Source of the DNA: Acanthosoma haemorrhoidale
Lineage: Eukaryota; Arthropoda; Insecta; Hemiptera; Acanthosomatidae
Assembly (NCBI GenBank): GCA_930367205.1
Contig: OV884013.1
Span: forward strand, 92,815,333 to 92,879,332
Direction of reading: 5' to 3'
DNA length: 64,000 bases
A program made the position numbers and the translations under genes. Below the pieces are notes generated by a model, which saw nothing but the letters and a program-made list of their open reading frames with translations, had not been told where the DNA came from and searched no databases. Of the stretch, positions 1-12,240 are shown piece by piece (position 1 is the stretch's first letter; each line of letters starts with the position of its first letter).

Positions 1-92
1 TTAATAAATCTTACTAGATGGCTGGGATTTCCGTCAAATTCTGGGATCAGTTTAAGGTCTGTAGTAGAAATTTTGTAATCGTTAGAAGTCAT
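1..92 (-). CDS. Gag N-terminus of LTR retrotransposon, partial
   Basis: The minus strand from an ATG at 92-90 reads MTSNDYKISTTDLKLIPEFD and continues open to the window edge. The spacing of an acidic-aromatic-glycine-asparagine-proline stretch followed by a leucine-rich start resembles the Gag start of the other LTR element at 13661 (LPHYNGDPTNLIAFI). It lies downstream, in minus orientation, of an LTR (450-696), a primer binding site (431-449) and a leader, which is where Gag is expected. Only about 30 codons are visible, so intactness cannot be judged. Assignment as Gag is inferred from position and from similarity to the second element in this window. Confidence 0.6.
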   Translation of the reverse strand, partial: MTSNDYKISTTDLKLIPEFDGNPSHLVRFI

Positions 93-430
93 GTTTACGG
101 TTTCTTCTAAGTTACGGTTTATATTAAGTCTGTCAGTAATGGGCATGTAAATGTGTACAAAAAATATATTTACCAATACAAGTGATGTCTTCTTCTAGAT
201 AATGTTGCCTTCTATCGGCTTCCTCTGGTCGCTAGATAACAGATTTTGTGGTTCTTGGAGCCTCGGTGAATGTATATTAAAATATACCAGTGCTCGATCA
301 GTCCTGAAGTCCTGTTCAATATAGCATCGGCCTTCTCATGGAAAGAATCGAAAAGTTCTCAGGTCTAGCCAAGCCAAACGCGGGATCGCTGAATGGGGAG
401 ATTCTTCTGAAGTTATATTAACACTGCCAA

Positions 431-449
431 GGTCCCTGTTCGGGCGCCA
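431..449 (-). other. tRNA-Lys-type primer binding site of LTR element
   Basis: Read on the minus strand the site is TGGCGCCCGAACAGGGACC, which matches the 3' end of tRNA-Lys, the primer used by many Gypsy-type elements and retroviruses. It abuts the LTR end (minus strand ATTATTTAAC at 450-459). This fixes the LTR boundary at 449/450 and shows that the following element body lies to the left, toward position 1. Confidence 0.85.
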
Positions 450-696
450 GTTAAATAATTGAAGACCAAAGGGGCCTTTTTAAAAAGTGGTTTATTAACT
501 AGACAAAAGAATACAACTTATATGACAAAGTGATTAAGTAATACGTCAGGGGTACAGTAACGAGATGAATGAGAGCTGGTGAGAGGAAAGGAAGGATTAT
601 ATAATGACAGATTAGATTAAGGAGTGCTGACTTAGGCGATGGTGCAGGTGTCAGCTGGGCGTTGTCTGCCGGTGTGCGTGTGTCAGCTGCTTCCAT
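450..696 (-). repeat. LTR of Ty3/Gypsy-type element
   Basis: The right-hand sequence of the primer binding site is an LTR read on the minus strand. Its 3' end, ATTATTTAAC, is the same as that of the LTR at 12629-12966, which suggests related families. A minus-strand AATAAA lies at 496-491 and an AT-rich TATA-like stretch near 606-597. The 5' boundary near 696 (TGGAAGCAGC) is inferred from where the pol reading frame stops resembling RNase H. No second copy is in the window to prove this boundary. Confidence 0.6.
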
Positions 697-2490
697 AACT
701 GTCGTGGACAGGAAGTGTCACTTTTCTGGGCCATGGCATGTGTGAGCGGCTTGTGGCCTGTGTAAATGATTACCTCCCGCGCTTCGAGAAGCTGTCGAAA
801 ATATTTTATTGCTTCGTAGATAGCTAATAGCTCTCTATCGAAGGTGCTGTATTTTGACTGAGCAGTGTTGAAAGCGCGGCTGAAGAAGCCGATGGGCCTT
901 AGAGCGCCTCCCTCCATCTGTTGTAGTGCCGCACCCATAGCTGTGTCACTAGCGTCAGTGGCTAGGATGAGCTGCCCGTCTGTTGGTGGATGAGCGAGAT
1001 AGGCGGCGTTCGCCAGAGTCCTGCGGGTTTCCTCGAAGGCACTAGCAGCTTCTTCGGTCCAGTTGATGACGGTACGGTCATTTTTCTTGGCCCCTTATAG
1101 GTAGGCGTTAAGTACCATCTGGTGTTCCGCTGCGTTAGGTAAGCATCGGCGATAACAGTTGACCGTACCGAGAAAACGTCCGAGGTCTCGTATCGTAGTA
1201 GGTCGGCGGTAATCTAAGATTACCTGTACTTTAGCTGGCGATGGAACGATGCCCTGGGGTGAGACATGGTACCCTAGGAATCCGACCTCGCGCTGCCCTA
1301 GCACGCATTTTGCGATGTTAAGGGTTAGCCCATATGCATCCAGACGACCGAAGACTGTTTCCAGGTGACGCTGGTGTTTCTCTTCGTTGGCCGAAGCGAT
1401 CAGTATGTCATCGAGGTATACGAACACAAATCTCTGAAAATGTTGTCCATATACCTCGGGAACGACTGGGTGGCGTTGCGAAGTCCAAACGTCATCCGGA
1501 GAAATTCAAAAAGTCCAAAGGGAGTGATAATAGCCGTTTGGGGATGTCCTGAGGGTTTACCGGAATATCATGTGCCTTGAATATCATCAGACCTTTTGAT
1601 ATCAAGTGTTGAAAATATGGTAGGGCTAAACAACTGGTTGTTAAAGTCTGAAATGTTGGTTACCCCATAACGGTCTGGGATGGTTTTGTTGTTCAGTTGT
1701 CGGTAGTCTCCAAAGGGGCGTATTGTTCCGTCCTTCCTCGTAACAATGTAAAGAGGATGCTGTTGGAGGGCCGACAAATTCCTTCGTATATCATACGCCG
1801 GAACTCTTCCTTGGTGGCTTGATATTTTGCTGGCGCTAATCGACGAGCCTTGCTGCATACGGGCGGTCCACGAGTGTCTATGTAGTGCTCTACCTTTGTC
1901 GGCGGAATTGAACTCATAGGTTGTCGTGGTCGTATGAGCTGAGGGTAGCGCCATAAGAGGCCGGCGTATTTGTTGTCGGGTGGTATGCTTGATATCACGG
2001 AGAGCGTAGTGACGTGTGTTCTTCCCGTGGTACGACGACCAATAATGCCATCGATCAGCTGGCGGTGCTGAAGATCTACCAGTAGGTGCTAATGGGCCAG
2101 GAAGTCGACGAAGGAAGGATTGGTTGCGGAACTTCGCCATTATGAAGCTCTATTAAAAGATCAACTGCATGCCTAGGCCGAGGTTCCTGTTGACTTCTTC
2201 AAACGTTGGAATGGACCTGCCGTTAGCGGCGTAGAGCTGGTAGTCGGAGGGTATAGCCTTTTTTATTTTGGGTGGGGGAAGTACGGAGATAGCTGCTCCT
2301 GTATCTATCAGATAGTGCTGCCGTGTGCGGACGTCTATAACGAATAGGCGGCGAAAGGTTAGGCCTGCCATGGGTGCCGCTTTGATCATGGCGGCATTTA
2401 GTTTCCCGTCGTTGTGGTAGCGTCATCAACCCACCTACAGGGCCTGCGACATCGATATGCTTCCTTACCGAATCTTTCGTGGTAGAAGCA
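697..2490 (-). mobile_element. Ty3/Gypsy-type gag-pol remnant
   Basis: On the minus strand, in order, this holds a Gag C-terminal Cys/His motif (CFYHERFG then CRRPC, about 2490-2431), an aspartic protease (LIDTGAAISVLPP, within 2389-2153), reverse transcriptase (fingers with RKDGTIRPFGDYRQL in 2140-1568, catalytic palm YLDD in 1427-1095) and RNase H (ATDASDTAMGAALQQ through YTGHKPL in about 1090-700). The parts are in several frames and interrupted, so the polyprotein is dead. RNase H breaks off shortly after YTGHKPL; the rest of RNase H and the whole integrase are missing, and an LTR follows at once. The protein order is that of Ty3/Gypsy elements (PR-RT-RH, with IN expected last). No env-like ORF is seen. 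Confidence 0.85.
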
Positions 2491-3815
2491 TAAGCCCTTA
2501 TTACTAGATCCGGTAGTTAGTTTCGGTCGCTGGTATCGCCGAGCGGGCCCGTTTTCGATCATTAAATACGGAAATTTCTTAAAACAAGGCTTCAGCGAAC
2601 TTCAGCTCCGCTACGAGTAGAAGCCATCCCTTTACAAACAACAGAGTTCCATCCCTTGGACACACGTACCTCTACCTCACTATTCTCCCAGATGCTCGAG
2701 TCTTATGGGATGAGGAGTTATTTCACATATATATAATCTTATTTTAACAAATGGTATGTTTATCAGTAACACCCTAAGAACAGTGTCTCATAACTTATAA
2801 TAATCAGCTCTATTATAATTATCTTATCTTATGGTATTAGTAACTTATCTTCTTTTCCCAGACCTCTATTCTAAATAATCGACTCTCCCGACCTTTTCCA
2901 TCAGCGCCCCTTCCTGCTACCCCGACTATCAATATCCTACACAGATAAATAGCCCTTATGCATAAGACAGTTGGTGGCTTCCTCATGATCCACAGTTGCC
3001 TTTGACCTTTTAGCCTGTAACCATACATATTTGTACATTTGTGTTTTATACCAAATAAAGTTTCTTTTAAGAGTTATTGAGCAATAGAAATATAATTGAG
3101 GATTTGCTCATTACTGACATAAAGTAAAATGACATAAGTTGCGAGAGATAGATTATGACAGGGGTAGTTGACAAACTATTTACGTTCAAAATTCGTGTTT
3201 ATGACTTCCTGACTTCATTTTCTGCTCGACTGTCTTCATCTCCAACAGTGTCTTGGCCATGCAACTAAGTTAATTCTTGTACTCGCTCTCTTGAGATGAG
3301 TGTTTGACGAAGAACTCTTCATACTCCCTCCACTTGGCTGGCGGAGTTCGAAGATGATGAAATTCAGGAAAACCAACAGTTGCCTAGGAAAAGTAATGTC
3401 TTAGAGCTAATACGAGTATTAATCAAATACTGCATTTTTCATTTTGCTACTATTCTTTCACATTTCCAAAAACTACATATATGTAAATAACATTCATTTT
3501 TTTTCTTCAAATAATGAAGTACTTCTTTATTTCACATTTATAGCCTACAGTTTATTAATATCCCGTTGGTTGATTTTGGTAATAAACAACTTTGAGAGAA
3601 AACAACTATGTATTTCTAAGAAGAGTGGATGTGCACGTATATATAAATAACTAACAAGGATTGACAAACAAACACCTAGCAAAAGTTGCCAAAATTTTTT
3701 ATTCATCTGTTGTGCCATACATAACCAATTTCAATAAAAGAGAACATCGATACTCTGTGGGCTGATACACACAGTGGGACATATTCAAGCAAGTTGGCTC
3801 TTGGTCCTCCTTAAT
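2491..3815. other. OR1 upstream region, no gene recognised
   Basis: About 2491-2720 may be further decayed retrotransposon (the Gag upstream part), but I see no readable motif. The rest is AT-rich with no conserved reading frame. A TATA-like run (tatatataaat) lies near 3638-3648, about 170 bases before the chosen OR1 start; it is a possible core promoter only by position. Confidence 0.4.
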
Positions 3816-6800
3816 ATGCGATTTGTAGACGGAATGTTACGTAGATACAAAGCAATATATCCACCTGTGGATAAGACAACGGCGGATTACATGAAGAAGC
3901 AATACTTCGGCATGTTACAAGTATCTGGGATAGTATTAAATTTGGAAGGTAGTAACGGTGTTCTCAGCTTGCTTCAATTAACATTTTACATTTGTCTTCT
4001 TGTTTTTCATTATGTATCGTTTTTCACCCCTTGCTTTCAACTCGCAGCCGTCAACTTTGTCATATTTGGCCAGAGTATACATTTTTGCCTCTTGATCCAG
4101 TTGGCAGTAATTGTACTTGTCTTCGTACAATTTCGGCGCAAAGAGTTCTGCAGTCTCCATAAGGCTGTTGCTAATAACTTCTTCGACTACTCCGAACCCT
4201 ACGAAGGCGTATCACAAAAGCTTCATACGGAGATGAACCGCGAAAGAATGATGCTGTTTCCTATTCCGATTTCAGTCGGAATAGCTGCTGCGTTAGTCCT
4301 TATCATTGCACCAATTGCTGACCAGTATGGTAACTTTGACTTCAACAAGACTACAGTCCTCACCATCAACGACAACTTGCCCTTTCCTTTCGCCGACTAT
4401 CGTTACTCTACCGAAGAATCGTTGGCTTATTACATCACGTTTGCATCGCAGATGACCCTTGGTTTTGTACTTTCGTCAGTGATTGGGACTGGGGGATTTT
4501 CTTACATTCTTCTGTCACAAAACATTTCTTTGCAAATGAAAATCTTGATAGACTCCTTGACCAACGTAGAAAAACGAACAAGAATGCTATTGGTTTCTGA
4601 ATTTGGTATAGTATATAAGTTATCTGATCAAAAGTTATACGCTCGTAAAGAATTTGCCTCCTGCTACAGTAAATGCTTGAAATCGAGTATCCAACACCAT
4701 CAAATAATAATGAGGTATTTTCATTTCTTATATTTTAGGCATTTTTACTTGAGGAGGGAGTATATCCATTAAATAATGATGTGTTATAAGAAATAAAATT
4801 AATCAGGTTACTCGCATTATAAAACGTTTAGAGTGATTAAAAAAAAAAAAATATGAGAGGTAAATCATTATCACGCGTTTCGTTATATATTTTATTCAAT
4901 ATTTTAGTGAGTTTAGTAATAAAAGTCAACTACATAACCATACATAATAAATATTATTAATAAATACGCAGATTTCTTCAATTTGGTGGCCTATTATATT
5001 AAGTAGGGAAACATATTTATTACAACTGATCGAGTAATAATTTACCTTTCATTAGTTTTCGTATTGCTGGTTTTATTTGCTGGAGCATGAAGGCATAAAA
5101 TGAAACTAGCATGGAAAATATCACACCTCTAGAAAAAGGCTAGCTGAGTTAACATATCTAACATATCTTAATAACAGTTTTGAGTAGATATTGTAGCAAA
5201 AAATAATTTATTAACTAATGAAACATGTTCATATATTATGGAGATAGCTACATTTGTCTCGTCTTGTTCATGTCAGACCTAGATAATTTCATAATGGAGA
5301 AAATTTCATGCTTCTGCCTTGAACAGGGGGCTCATAAATACCAGAACAGACAGACTGACACGTGGATGTAAAAAATGGATTTGGATTTTGAAAAATGACA
5401 ACAAAAATAACTGTATTTACAGTCACTGACAAGTTCGTTCACACTATATTATAATTTATGCGTTTTGGTAATTTATATTATGAACTGGAGCTAAGAGAAA
5501 AATAATGCCTGATTGTTTTCTTTTTCAAAATGCTTCATAGTCTAAATATTATTAAAACATAAAAAGTACATTAATTTACATTTATACATTATTTATTAAA
5601 AGAATTATTAAATTTATTTACCTTAAAAGTTTATGTATGCGTAAGTTTGTTTTAATAATTCAATAACTGATTTTATTAATCTGTAAAGATTACAATGGGA
5701 TTAGAATTATAAACCTAAAACGATTGAGTAATATAACATAAACGAAATAAAGATACCTGTAAAGATTAATTAAATTACACGTTATTTACCAGGTATTCTA
5801 GTGGATAGCCACAACACAAACAATAAACATAAGTCTTATCTAGTAAGTAACCTACACACATTAAACACAGCTAAGTAACCTTCTACCAACAAACACAGCT
5901 AGCTAGATCTCAGCTGGAGTTTAGATATGTTGTAGGGAAACGCATTTATTTTTATTTTTATTTCGATTTCCAACTAATAAAAATACATACCTTATGAAAA
6001 AGATAAATCTGACCAAAAATCAGGAATAGAATCTAGAACATGTACAATAGAAGTTAATAATAATTAAGTAATAATTTTTAACTAAAGTCGTTTCACAGGC
6101 ATTTCCATGAATGGACAGAGTTATATTCATTGCCAGTATTTGTAGCTTACCTCACAGGGACGATCGTAATTGCTCTTAGTCTACTTTCAGCGAGTTCTGT
6201 AAGATTATTATATACATACATATATATTGTACAAAACCTATTGCAGCAATAATCTTTTGAATATTTTAAGAAATACGTAATCCATTAGAGCGTATGTTAC
6301 AGTGGGTAGAGCTGCCTGGGACTACATTATCTTCATTTGTGTTGTGCGGAGCTGAGGTTGGCTACATGTATTTATTCTCCGTTTTCAGTCAGAGGATTAC
6401 AGACTTGGTAATGGATATGAGAGTTTCTTGATAAAAATTAAATATTTTACTTTTTTGTGAGTACACAAATCGATATACGCTTTTGTTCGGGCAAATTACC
6501 TATATTAATTGAATGCATGTAGATTTGGGATAACTTATTTAATTATCTATTTTAAATATTTATTATATAAAGTCTATGGCTATGACTATTACTGTTGATA
6601 GTTTATTTCATAATTGCCATTAGAATACAATCAACAGTTGGAAGACATTCCTCTTACAAATCCTTGACCATCCGTCCCTGCCTTGTACTGCTCCAATCCA
6701 ATCCATACCCCAAGCAGATTCCTAGCATCACTAGCCCCTCCGTCATTCCACTTCAGTTTCAGCCTTCTGATGCTTCTCGATCCGTAGATTTGATCCAACA

Positions 6801-9800
6801 ACATCTTCCTATGATGAAGTCCCTTACGTTCGTTCATATTGACCACATGTATGACCGATCAGAGCGTTCCCACTCCTCTTAAGGCGTCTGGTCCGTCAAC
6901 CAGCACTTCAGTTATCAGCTACTTTTAGTGGACTATAAATTTGGAGTAGAAAGAGCTCTCAAACAACTGGCTGGATTCTATCGAAATTTTGTGGGATTGC
7001 ACAGATTATGAAGTAGTAACCCAAGGAAAGCAGCACTATATATTTACTAGTTGCAATGATATATGCAATTCCTTGTATCTACTTTAGCTTGGCCCTAGCT
7101 GCCTTCACCTCTTTGGAGAAATGCAAATAACTATATTTTAATTATGCATTAACTCCGAAATTTCTGTTCACATTTTAATGTTTTTTTAAAAGACTGTTAA
7201 TAATATAAGGAAGATACAAAAAGAAACAGCAGCATAGCTTTTGCAGAATAAGAATAGCCTGGCCTAAACAACCCCGGCTGCAATCGTTTCTCCACAATAT
7301 TACAACCTGCTCGAGGTTAACAGGATTATAACTCTAAAACTACTGGTGACCAATTAGTGAAAGTTTGACGGTCTATAGACAACATTAAGAAGTACAGAAT
7401 GAGTTACATACGTATCAACTAAAACAAAAAGATTGCTACGAGTACCGACTAGAAATCTGCATCCCACCACACCAGCTGATGAAAAAGAAGACGAACTCTC
7501 AGCTCTTGGATACAAATGTCGTCAAATAACGAACGTGTTGCGTGAGAACAGGCAAAAAGAAGAAGCATTTCAAACGGCGTTATCTTTGTTCTTTGTAGAT
7601 CTCGAGCGAACACTTGGAGTGGATAAAATATACAATTTAACACTCCTTTATTACACAAGAATACAGGTCGAAAAACCATACCCCAAACGTGACGTTGTCC
7701 AGTGCCAAAATGTCAGGCACATGGGCACACCAAAACGTACAGTTTTATACCACCCTCCCGGGTGTGTAAAGTGCAAAAGACATCACAAGAGTGAATTGTG
7801 CAAGATCTATTGATCCCAACCGATATCCAGATCTCCTTGACTTCTTCTTCTACAATATTTTAGGAACACTAAACTATTCACTTACTCACCTCGATGACCT
7901 ATCCTCCGATCAAAACCGTTTGACTCTAACCATTTCCCTAAGACCAATTCACAAACTGCCTCCTCCTTCATTTATTAGGGGTCCAGTTGATCGGGACTAC
8001 TCCCGCCAGCCTCTTACAGATTCCGTAGACCTCAAAGTGTCTCTGAAAACATCCCAAGACCTAAACGATGTAGTGCCTTCTTTCACTTCTGTGGTCCAGG
8101 GGTTGGCTTGGGAGATATCGTTACCTCACCGTCATCCCAAAATTCACAATCAAAATCCTTTACCTCAGCACCTCAAAGACCTAGTCTTTCCAAACACCGC
8201 TCCAGAACGGTGTGGCAAAGATCCCGACATCAGTACAATAAGTACTGCAGATTGGCAAAGTGGTTACTGGCATCGTTTATTTAGATCCGATTATTTTAAT
8301 TCAAACCTCTCCTCTCCGCCGTGATGATGGGTCCTGGGCGGCTTTAGATGGAGATAGGTTGGAGGAATTCACTCTGCATCTTTCCCATACTTTCACGAGA
8401 GGTGTTCTTTCTCATCAAAATCATACACATGGCACAACTGTTGAAGATTTCCTCACTTCACCTCTCCATCTCTCACTTCCACTAAAAGCCGTTAACCCCT
8501 CTGAGGTCAAATACCTTCTGAAAAACTTACCTTACCGCAAATCCCCTAGATATGATCTTCTTACTCCTAAAATTTTCCAACAACTTCCTCCTAAAGCCAT
8601 AGTTTTCCTAACCTACATTTACAATTGCATCATCCAAACGGCGCTCTTTCCTTTCCTTTGGAAACATTTCATTATTGTCCTATTCGCCAAACTCGGCAAA
8701 CCATCCAATGACGCCTTATATTACCTTTCAATTAGGCTATTCCCTATCTTCTCAAAAACTCCCATTATAACGTCAATTTCCAATTGTTGAACCCAAAAAC
8801 CTTTTTCCTACACACCAGTTTGATTTCCGTCTACGACATTCTACTGCTCAACAAGGCCTTCGCGTTGTTGATCACATCTCCTCAGCCCTTGAAACCAAAC
8901 AGTATTGCATTGCTGCCTTTCTGGACATAGCTCAAGCTTTTGACAGGGTTTGGCACGCAGGTTTGCTTTACAAGCTCAAAACACATTACCACAGATCCTT
9001 TTCCTTATCCTACAGTCCTACCCCTAAAGGGGCTTCTTATAGCTTAAAATATTCGAAATACTATTCCATAAAAGCAGGAGTTCCACAGGGCAGTCTTCGG
9101 GGTCCCATCCTCTATAACATATACACCGGTGATGTTCCCTCTACCTCCTGTACCTTCTTGGCCACATTTTCAGATGAAACTGCAGTCCTGTTATCCCAAC
9201 CAGACCCCGATATAGCATCTGCTAACCTTAAAAAACACCCTGATGAGATCGAGTATTGGTGCAACCAAAAGTAAATGAACCAACAGCATCAGCAACAAAA
9301 CCCTTCATGACGATATTAATATACTTTACATTGTTGAACTCATACCTTCCAAGTTCTTAAAATTCCATAGTAGCTTATCCAACCACCCTAATCCCCTAGT
9401 ACAGTCACTGCACTGCACCGCTCTTCCGTATAAAATCCTCATTGGAGACTGAAACGGCAGTGGCCTAGTGACTTGAGATATATACTTAACGGTGAGAGTA
9501 CTGGCAATGGCCAATTTCTCCAATGACATTCTGAGCGTATGTTGCTCTCGCGCTCTATCTCTCTGCTGTCTCGTATCCGGTGACGTGGCTGACGGAGGAG
9601 CGTGGAGAACTTCCCAAGACTCCGCTTTCTCTTTCGGCTGCGAAGGAGGTGACAACCATGAGGATTTGGGAGGTCTCTGGGCTGTTCGTAAATACTGATG
9701 AATGAGCGAATGAATGAAAACATTTATCACAATTACCTTCTTTTGGAGCTCAAAATGGTTTAGGGGTATCTCTTCAATGAATGGGAGATGTCACTCTTTC

Positions 9801-10447
9801 TCTCTCCCGCTCAGATTCACACTCTTTCTCTCTATATATATATATTTTTGGAATCTTAAAAAGATATTGTTAAGAATTATCATATCATAATCTGATATTA
9901 TGCCTATATCCAATTTCACAAAAATTAGTATTAATTATTTTAACTTTTGTGATAATCGTTTCTAATTTTTATTATTAAATATAACGTCAATGCGGATAAT
10001 TCTTGGGTGTAATATAAATATGTGGCATATCATAAATACGGGATATAGTGTCTTCCGTGGATAGAAATGCATAATATCACCCAAAGACCGTACACGCAAT
10101 AAATTATTACACAATTGAACCATTTGACTACTTTATGATATATTTTTGCCAGAACGAAGAGCTCCGTTTCGAAATGTACTGTATAAAGTGGTACTACTGT
10201 GACGATGGTGTGAAGAGGAGTCTAAGGATATTTCAGGAGGTCACTAAGAGGCCGATGACATTAGTTGCTGGAGGCATAATTCCAGCTAACATGGACACTT
10301 TTGCCAAAGTATGATATTAAAGTATGATATTTTATTTATAAAAAAAGTATTTGTAAATCATTATGTATGATGATTAATTTTTTACAGGTATTGAACAGTG
10401 CATACTCCTATTACAATATTGTCAACGCTTTTGAAATTGGCCAGTAA
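3816..10447 (+). CDS. Odorant receptor OR1 (7tm_6), complete five-exon gene
   Basis: Exons are 3816-4714, 6099-6198, 6303-6407, 10153-10308 and 10388-10447, all with GT-AG junctions and one continuous frame, giving 439 residues. Hydrophobic segments lie near residues 49-70, 76-105, 148-168, 206-233, 309-332, 339-363 and 402-436, the seven passes of the insect OR fold. The end carries the family's most conserved block: RPMTLVAGGIIPANMDTF followed by NSAYSYYNIVNAF. A large first exon with short 3' exons is typical. Proteins of this family pair with Orco as ligand-gated cation channels in olfactory neurons; the ligand is unknown. An in-frame ATG at 3774 would add 14 residues, but the paralogue OR2 aligns from MRFVD (MAFVD there) and has no upstream ATG, so 3816 is preferred. 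Intron 3 (3.7 kb) is swollen by a LINE. No stops or frameshifts are seen. Confidence 0.92.
4715..6098 (+). other. OR1 intron 1
   Basis: The intron starts with gtattt and ends with tttcacag. It is AT-rich. I see no coding motif or repeat that I can name inside it. Confidence 0.6.
7433..9735 (+). mobile_element. Jockey-clade LINE, decayed, in OR1 intron 3
   Basis: From left to right: an ORF1 CCHC zinc-knuckle region (VVQCQNV..., CVKCKRHHKSELC, about 7690-7800); a fragment of the endonuclease C-terminus (YPDLLDFFFYNI, from about 7820); reverse transcriptase blocks (KSPRYDLLTP near 8545, QFDFRLRHSTAQQ near 8815, AAFLDIAQAFDRVWHAGLL near 8910, GVPQGSLRGPILYNIY near 9080); then the ORF2 end and a 3' UTR to about 9735. 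The residues where the catalytic aspartate pair belongs read FSDET, so the second aspartate is lost. Several frameshifts split the ORF. Most of the endonuclease is deleted. The 3' end matches repeats at 35568-35842 and 47295-47535. Confidence 0.85.
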
Positions 10448-10637
10448 TAGCGACAAACCAATAATTATTTTTAAATGATTAATTTTTTAGCTGGGAATTA
10501 GCTTAGTATTATGATTGACAGAAAAAAAAACCCAGCAAATATGTTTATATTAATGCGAATACGCTCACTATAAAAGTTGAAGATTAAATGAAAGATAATT
10601 AATTATCAGTAGTATATGTTACTTTAAGATATATAAA

Positions 10638-10643
10638 AATAAA
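10638..10643 (+). terminator. Candidate polyadenylation signal of OR1
   Basis: The first canonical AATAAA after the OR1 stop codon is here, about 190 bases downstream, in an AT-rich stretch. Use in vivo is inferred from position alone. Confidence 0.45.
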
Positions 10644-10689
10644 CTGCAGTAATGATTTATGATTATTTGAACTCAAAAAGATTAATCAC

Positions 10690-11010
10690 CCTATTATCTC
10701 TAACCGTCGCCGTTTTCTGTATTATTCAACGGTGGATTATGTGGGTCCTGTTATACATTCTTCACAGGGCTTTAGTGAAAACTATCAACTGAGAGTAGCC
10801 GAGATCCTGTCCCCATGCCTTTCCTCTTCTTGGAGTTCTTGGAGAGTTCCGTTCAGTGTCCTATGGAGTGTTCCACTGCTCTGCTCGTACGGTTTCAACA
10901 TACTACAAACCTGTTTTAGAGGAAATATTTTTGCAGCTAGACGAAAATAATCCACCAGTGCCAATAGTCAAACGATTTGCCAAGCAAGAGATGCAGTTTT
11001 TATTTATTTT
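10690..11010 (+). pseudogene. Unidentified coding-like remnant
   Basis: Frames on the plus strand read YGVFHCSARTVSTYYKPV and, further on, PPVPIVKRFAKQEMQF (about 10856-11000), which look protein-like because they are polar and balanced in composition, unlike the AT-rich surroundings. The upstream part is open in another frame (from 10732), so at least one frameshift separates them. I do not recognise the family. It may be a processed pseudogene or transposon ORF fragment. Confidence 0.3.
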
Positions 11011-11324
11011 AATTCTCTTCCCTTTGATTTTGTTTCCAAAATTGTGTAATGTGTATAATTCTGTAATGTACTTTTGTACTAATCCAAATAAAAATATAGA
11101 TTTATTTATCTCTCCTAGATCTTACCTCAATTGCCATTACGATCACTCAGTATTTTCATTTTATGCTTAGAGGTTTCATTTGTACGTATCAATTTACAAA
11201 TGGTATTATACTCTACGGTATTATTCTCATCTTTATCTTTAGTATTTTAGTCGGCCGAACGGAGATTTATACATAAAAATAAAAATTTATGAAAATATTC
11301 CCACTCTTCCTAATAATACATTTA

Positions 11325-11684
11325 CCAAGGTCCTTAAAAAAACAATCAACAGCAAGATGGAAGATGAAACGAAACACATGCTGTAATTGAGTCACTCTAC
11401 TGATTTAATGTGGCAAAACAGTTATCGAGCAAAAGAAAGATATAATATGCTCTTTTGTGGGTCTGGAATTTCATCAAGCTTCATGAAGAATTAATAATAT
11501 TGAGTAAAAAATTAAAAATATCATTTGTATTACTTGACATCAACAAACATTCGTCGACCTTGAAGCTCCGTATTGATAGATAGAAACGGTAAACGCGAGC
11601 AAAACAGTGATCAAGGTCCTTAAAAAAACAATCAACAGCAAGATGGAAGATAAAACGTAATTGTGTCACTCTACTGATGTTCTA
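11325..11684 (+). repeat. Two direct copies of a ~75-bp segment
   Basis: A segment beginning aaggtccttaaaaaaacaat and ending tcactctactgat occurs near 11328-11405 and again near 11614-11680, with the second copy missing about ten bases. The pair points to a local duplication. No coding or known mobile element was recognised in it. Confidence 0.6.
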
Positions 11685-11879
11685 TTATTATGTGTTTATT
11701 AGGTTCAAGACATTAGTTTCATTATTGTTCGTTTACTTGAACATTTTGAAGAAATCAAATGATATAATCCAAATAATTGATTAAAGTTTCTGTTTCTTAA
11801 ATCTGAACTGCGATTTAACGAATGACACGAAATCCTATACTGTGGTAATAATTTTTATACATTTACAACTTATGCTGCC

Positions 11880-12240
11880 TCATAGTTCCTTTTACGGAGT
11901 CACAGGGACGCGACACATTGTCAGAAAGGGCGTGTGGGCGTGACAGCCTGAACCAATAAGCAGAGCCGGATATCCGTATTGAAAAATTGTATATACAAGA
12001 ATACGCGATCAGCGGCTTCTCCACCGCTCCCTCAAACTTAGATGGTCTGTTGGAAGGCCCAGTGGACTCATTCTGTGATGGACACTCATGGTGTACAGTC
12101 TGTTCTCAAGGGAGTCCGCCTACTTACTGTATTACTCTACGCTTTATAGCTCATTAAATAGTTATCTCAATCATTCCAAACAGTGTCTCTATTATGAATC
12201 CTGACCTGGCTATTTCTGATACATCATTATATACACACAG
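11880..12240 (+). repeat. GC-richer island, possible solo LTR
   Basis: This stretch is markedly more GC-rich than its flanks and contains a TATA-like gtatatacaag, but I found no second copy, primer binding site or target duplication. Calling it an LTR is only a guess from composition. Confidence 0.2.

Noticed and set aside
3774..3815. Longer OR1 start at the upstream ATG
   Set aside because: OR2 aligns only from the second methionine and has no ATG at the upstream position, so the shorter start is more likely.
9492..9730. Overlapping ORFs on both strands near 9.5 kb as genes
   Set aside because: They lie in the LINE 3' UTR, which recurs at 35.6 and 47.4 kb, and the frames are not conserved between copies.
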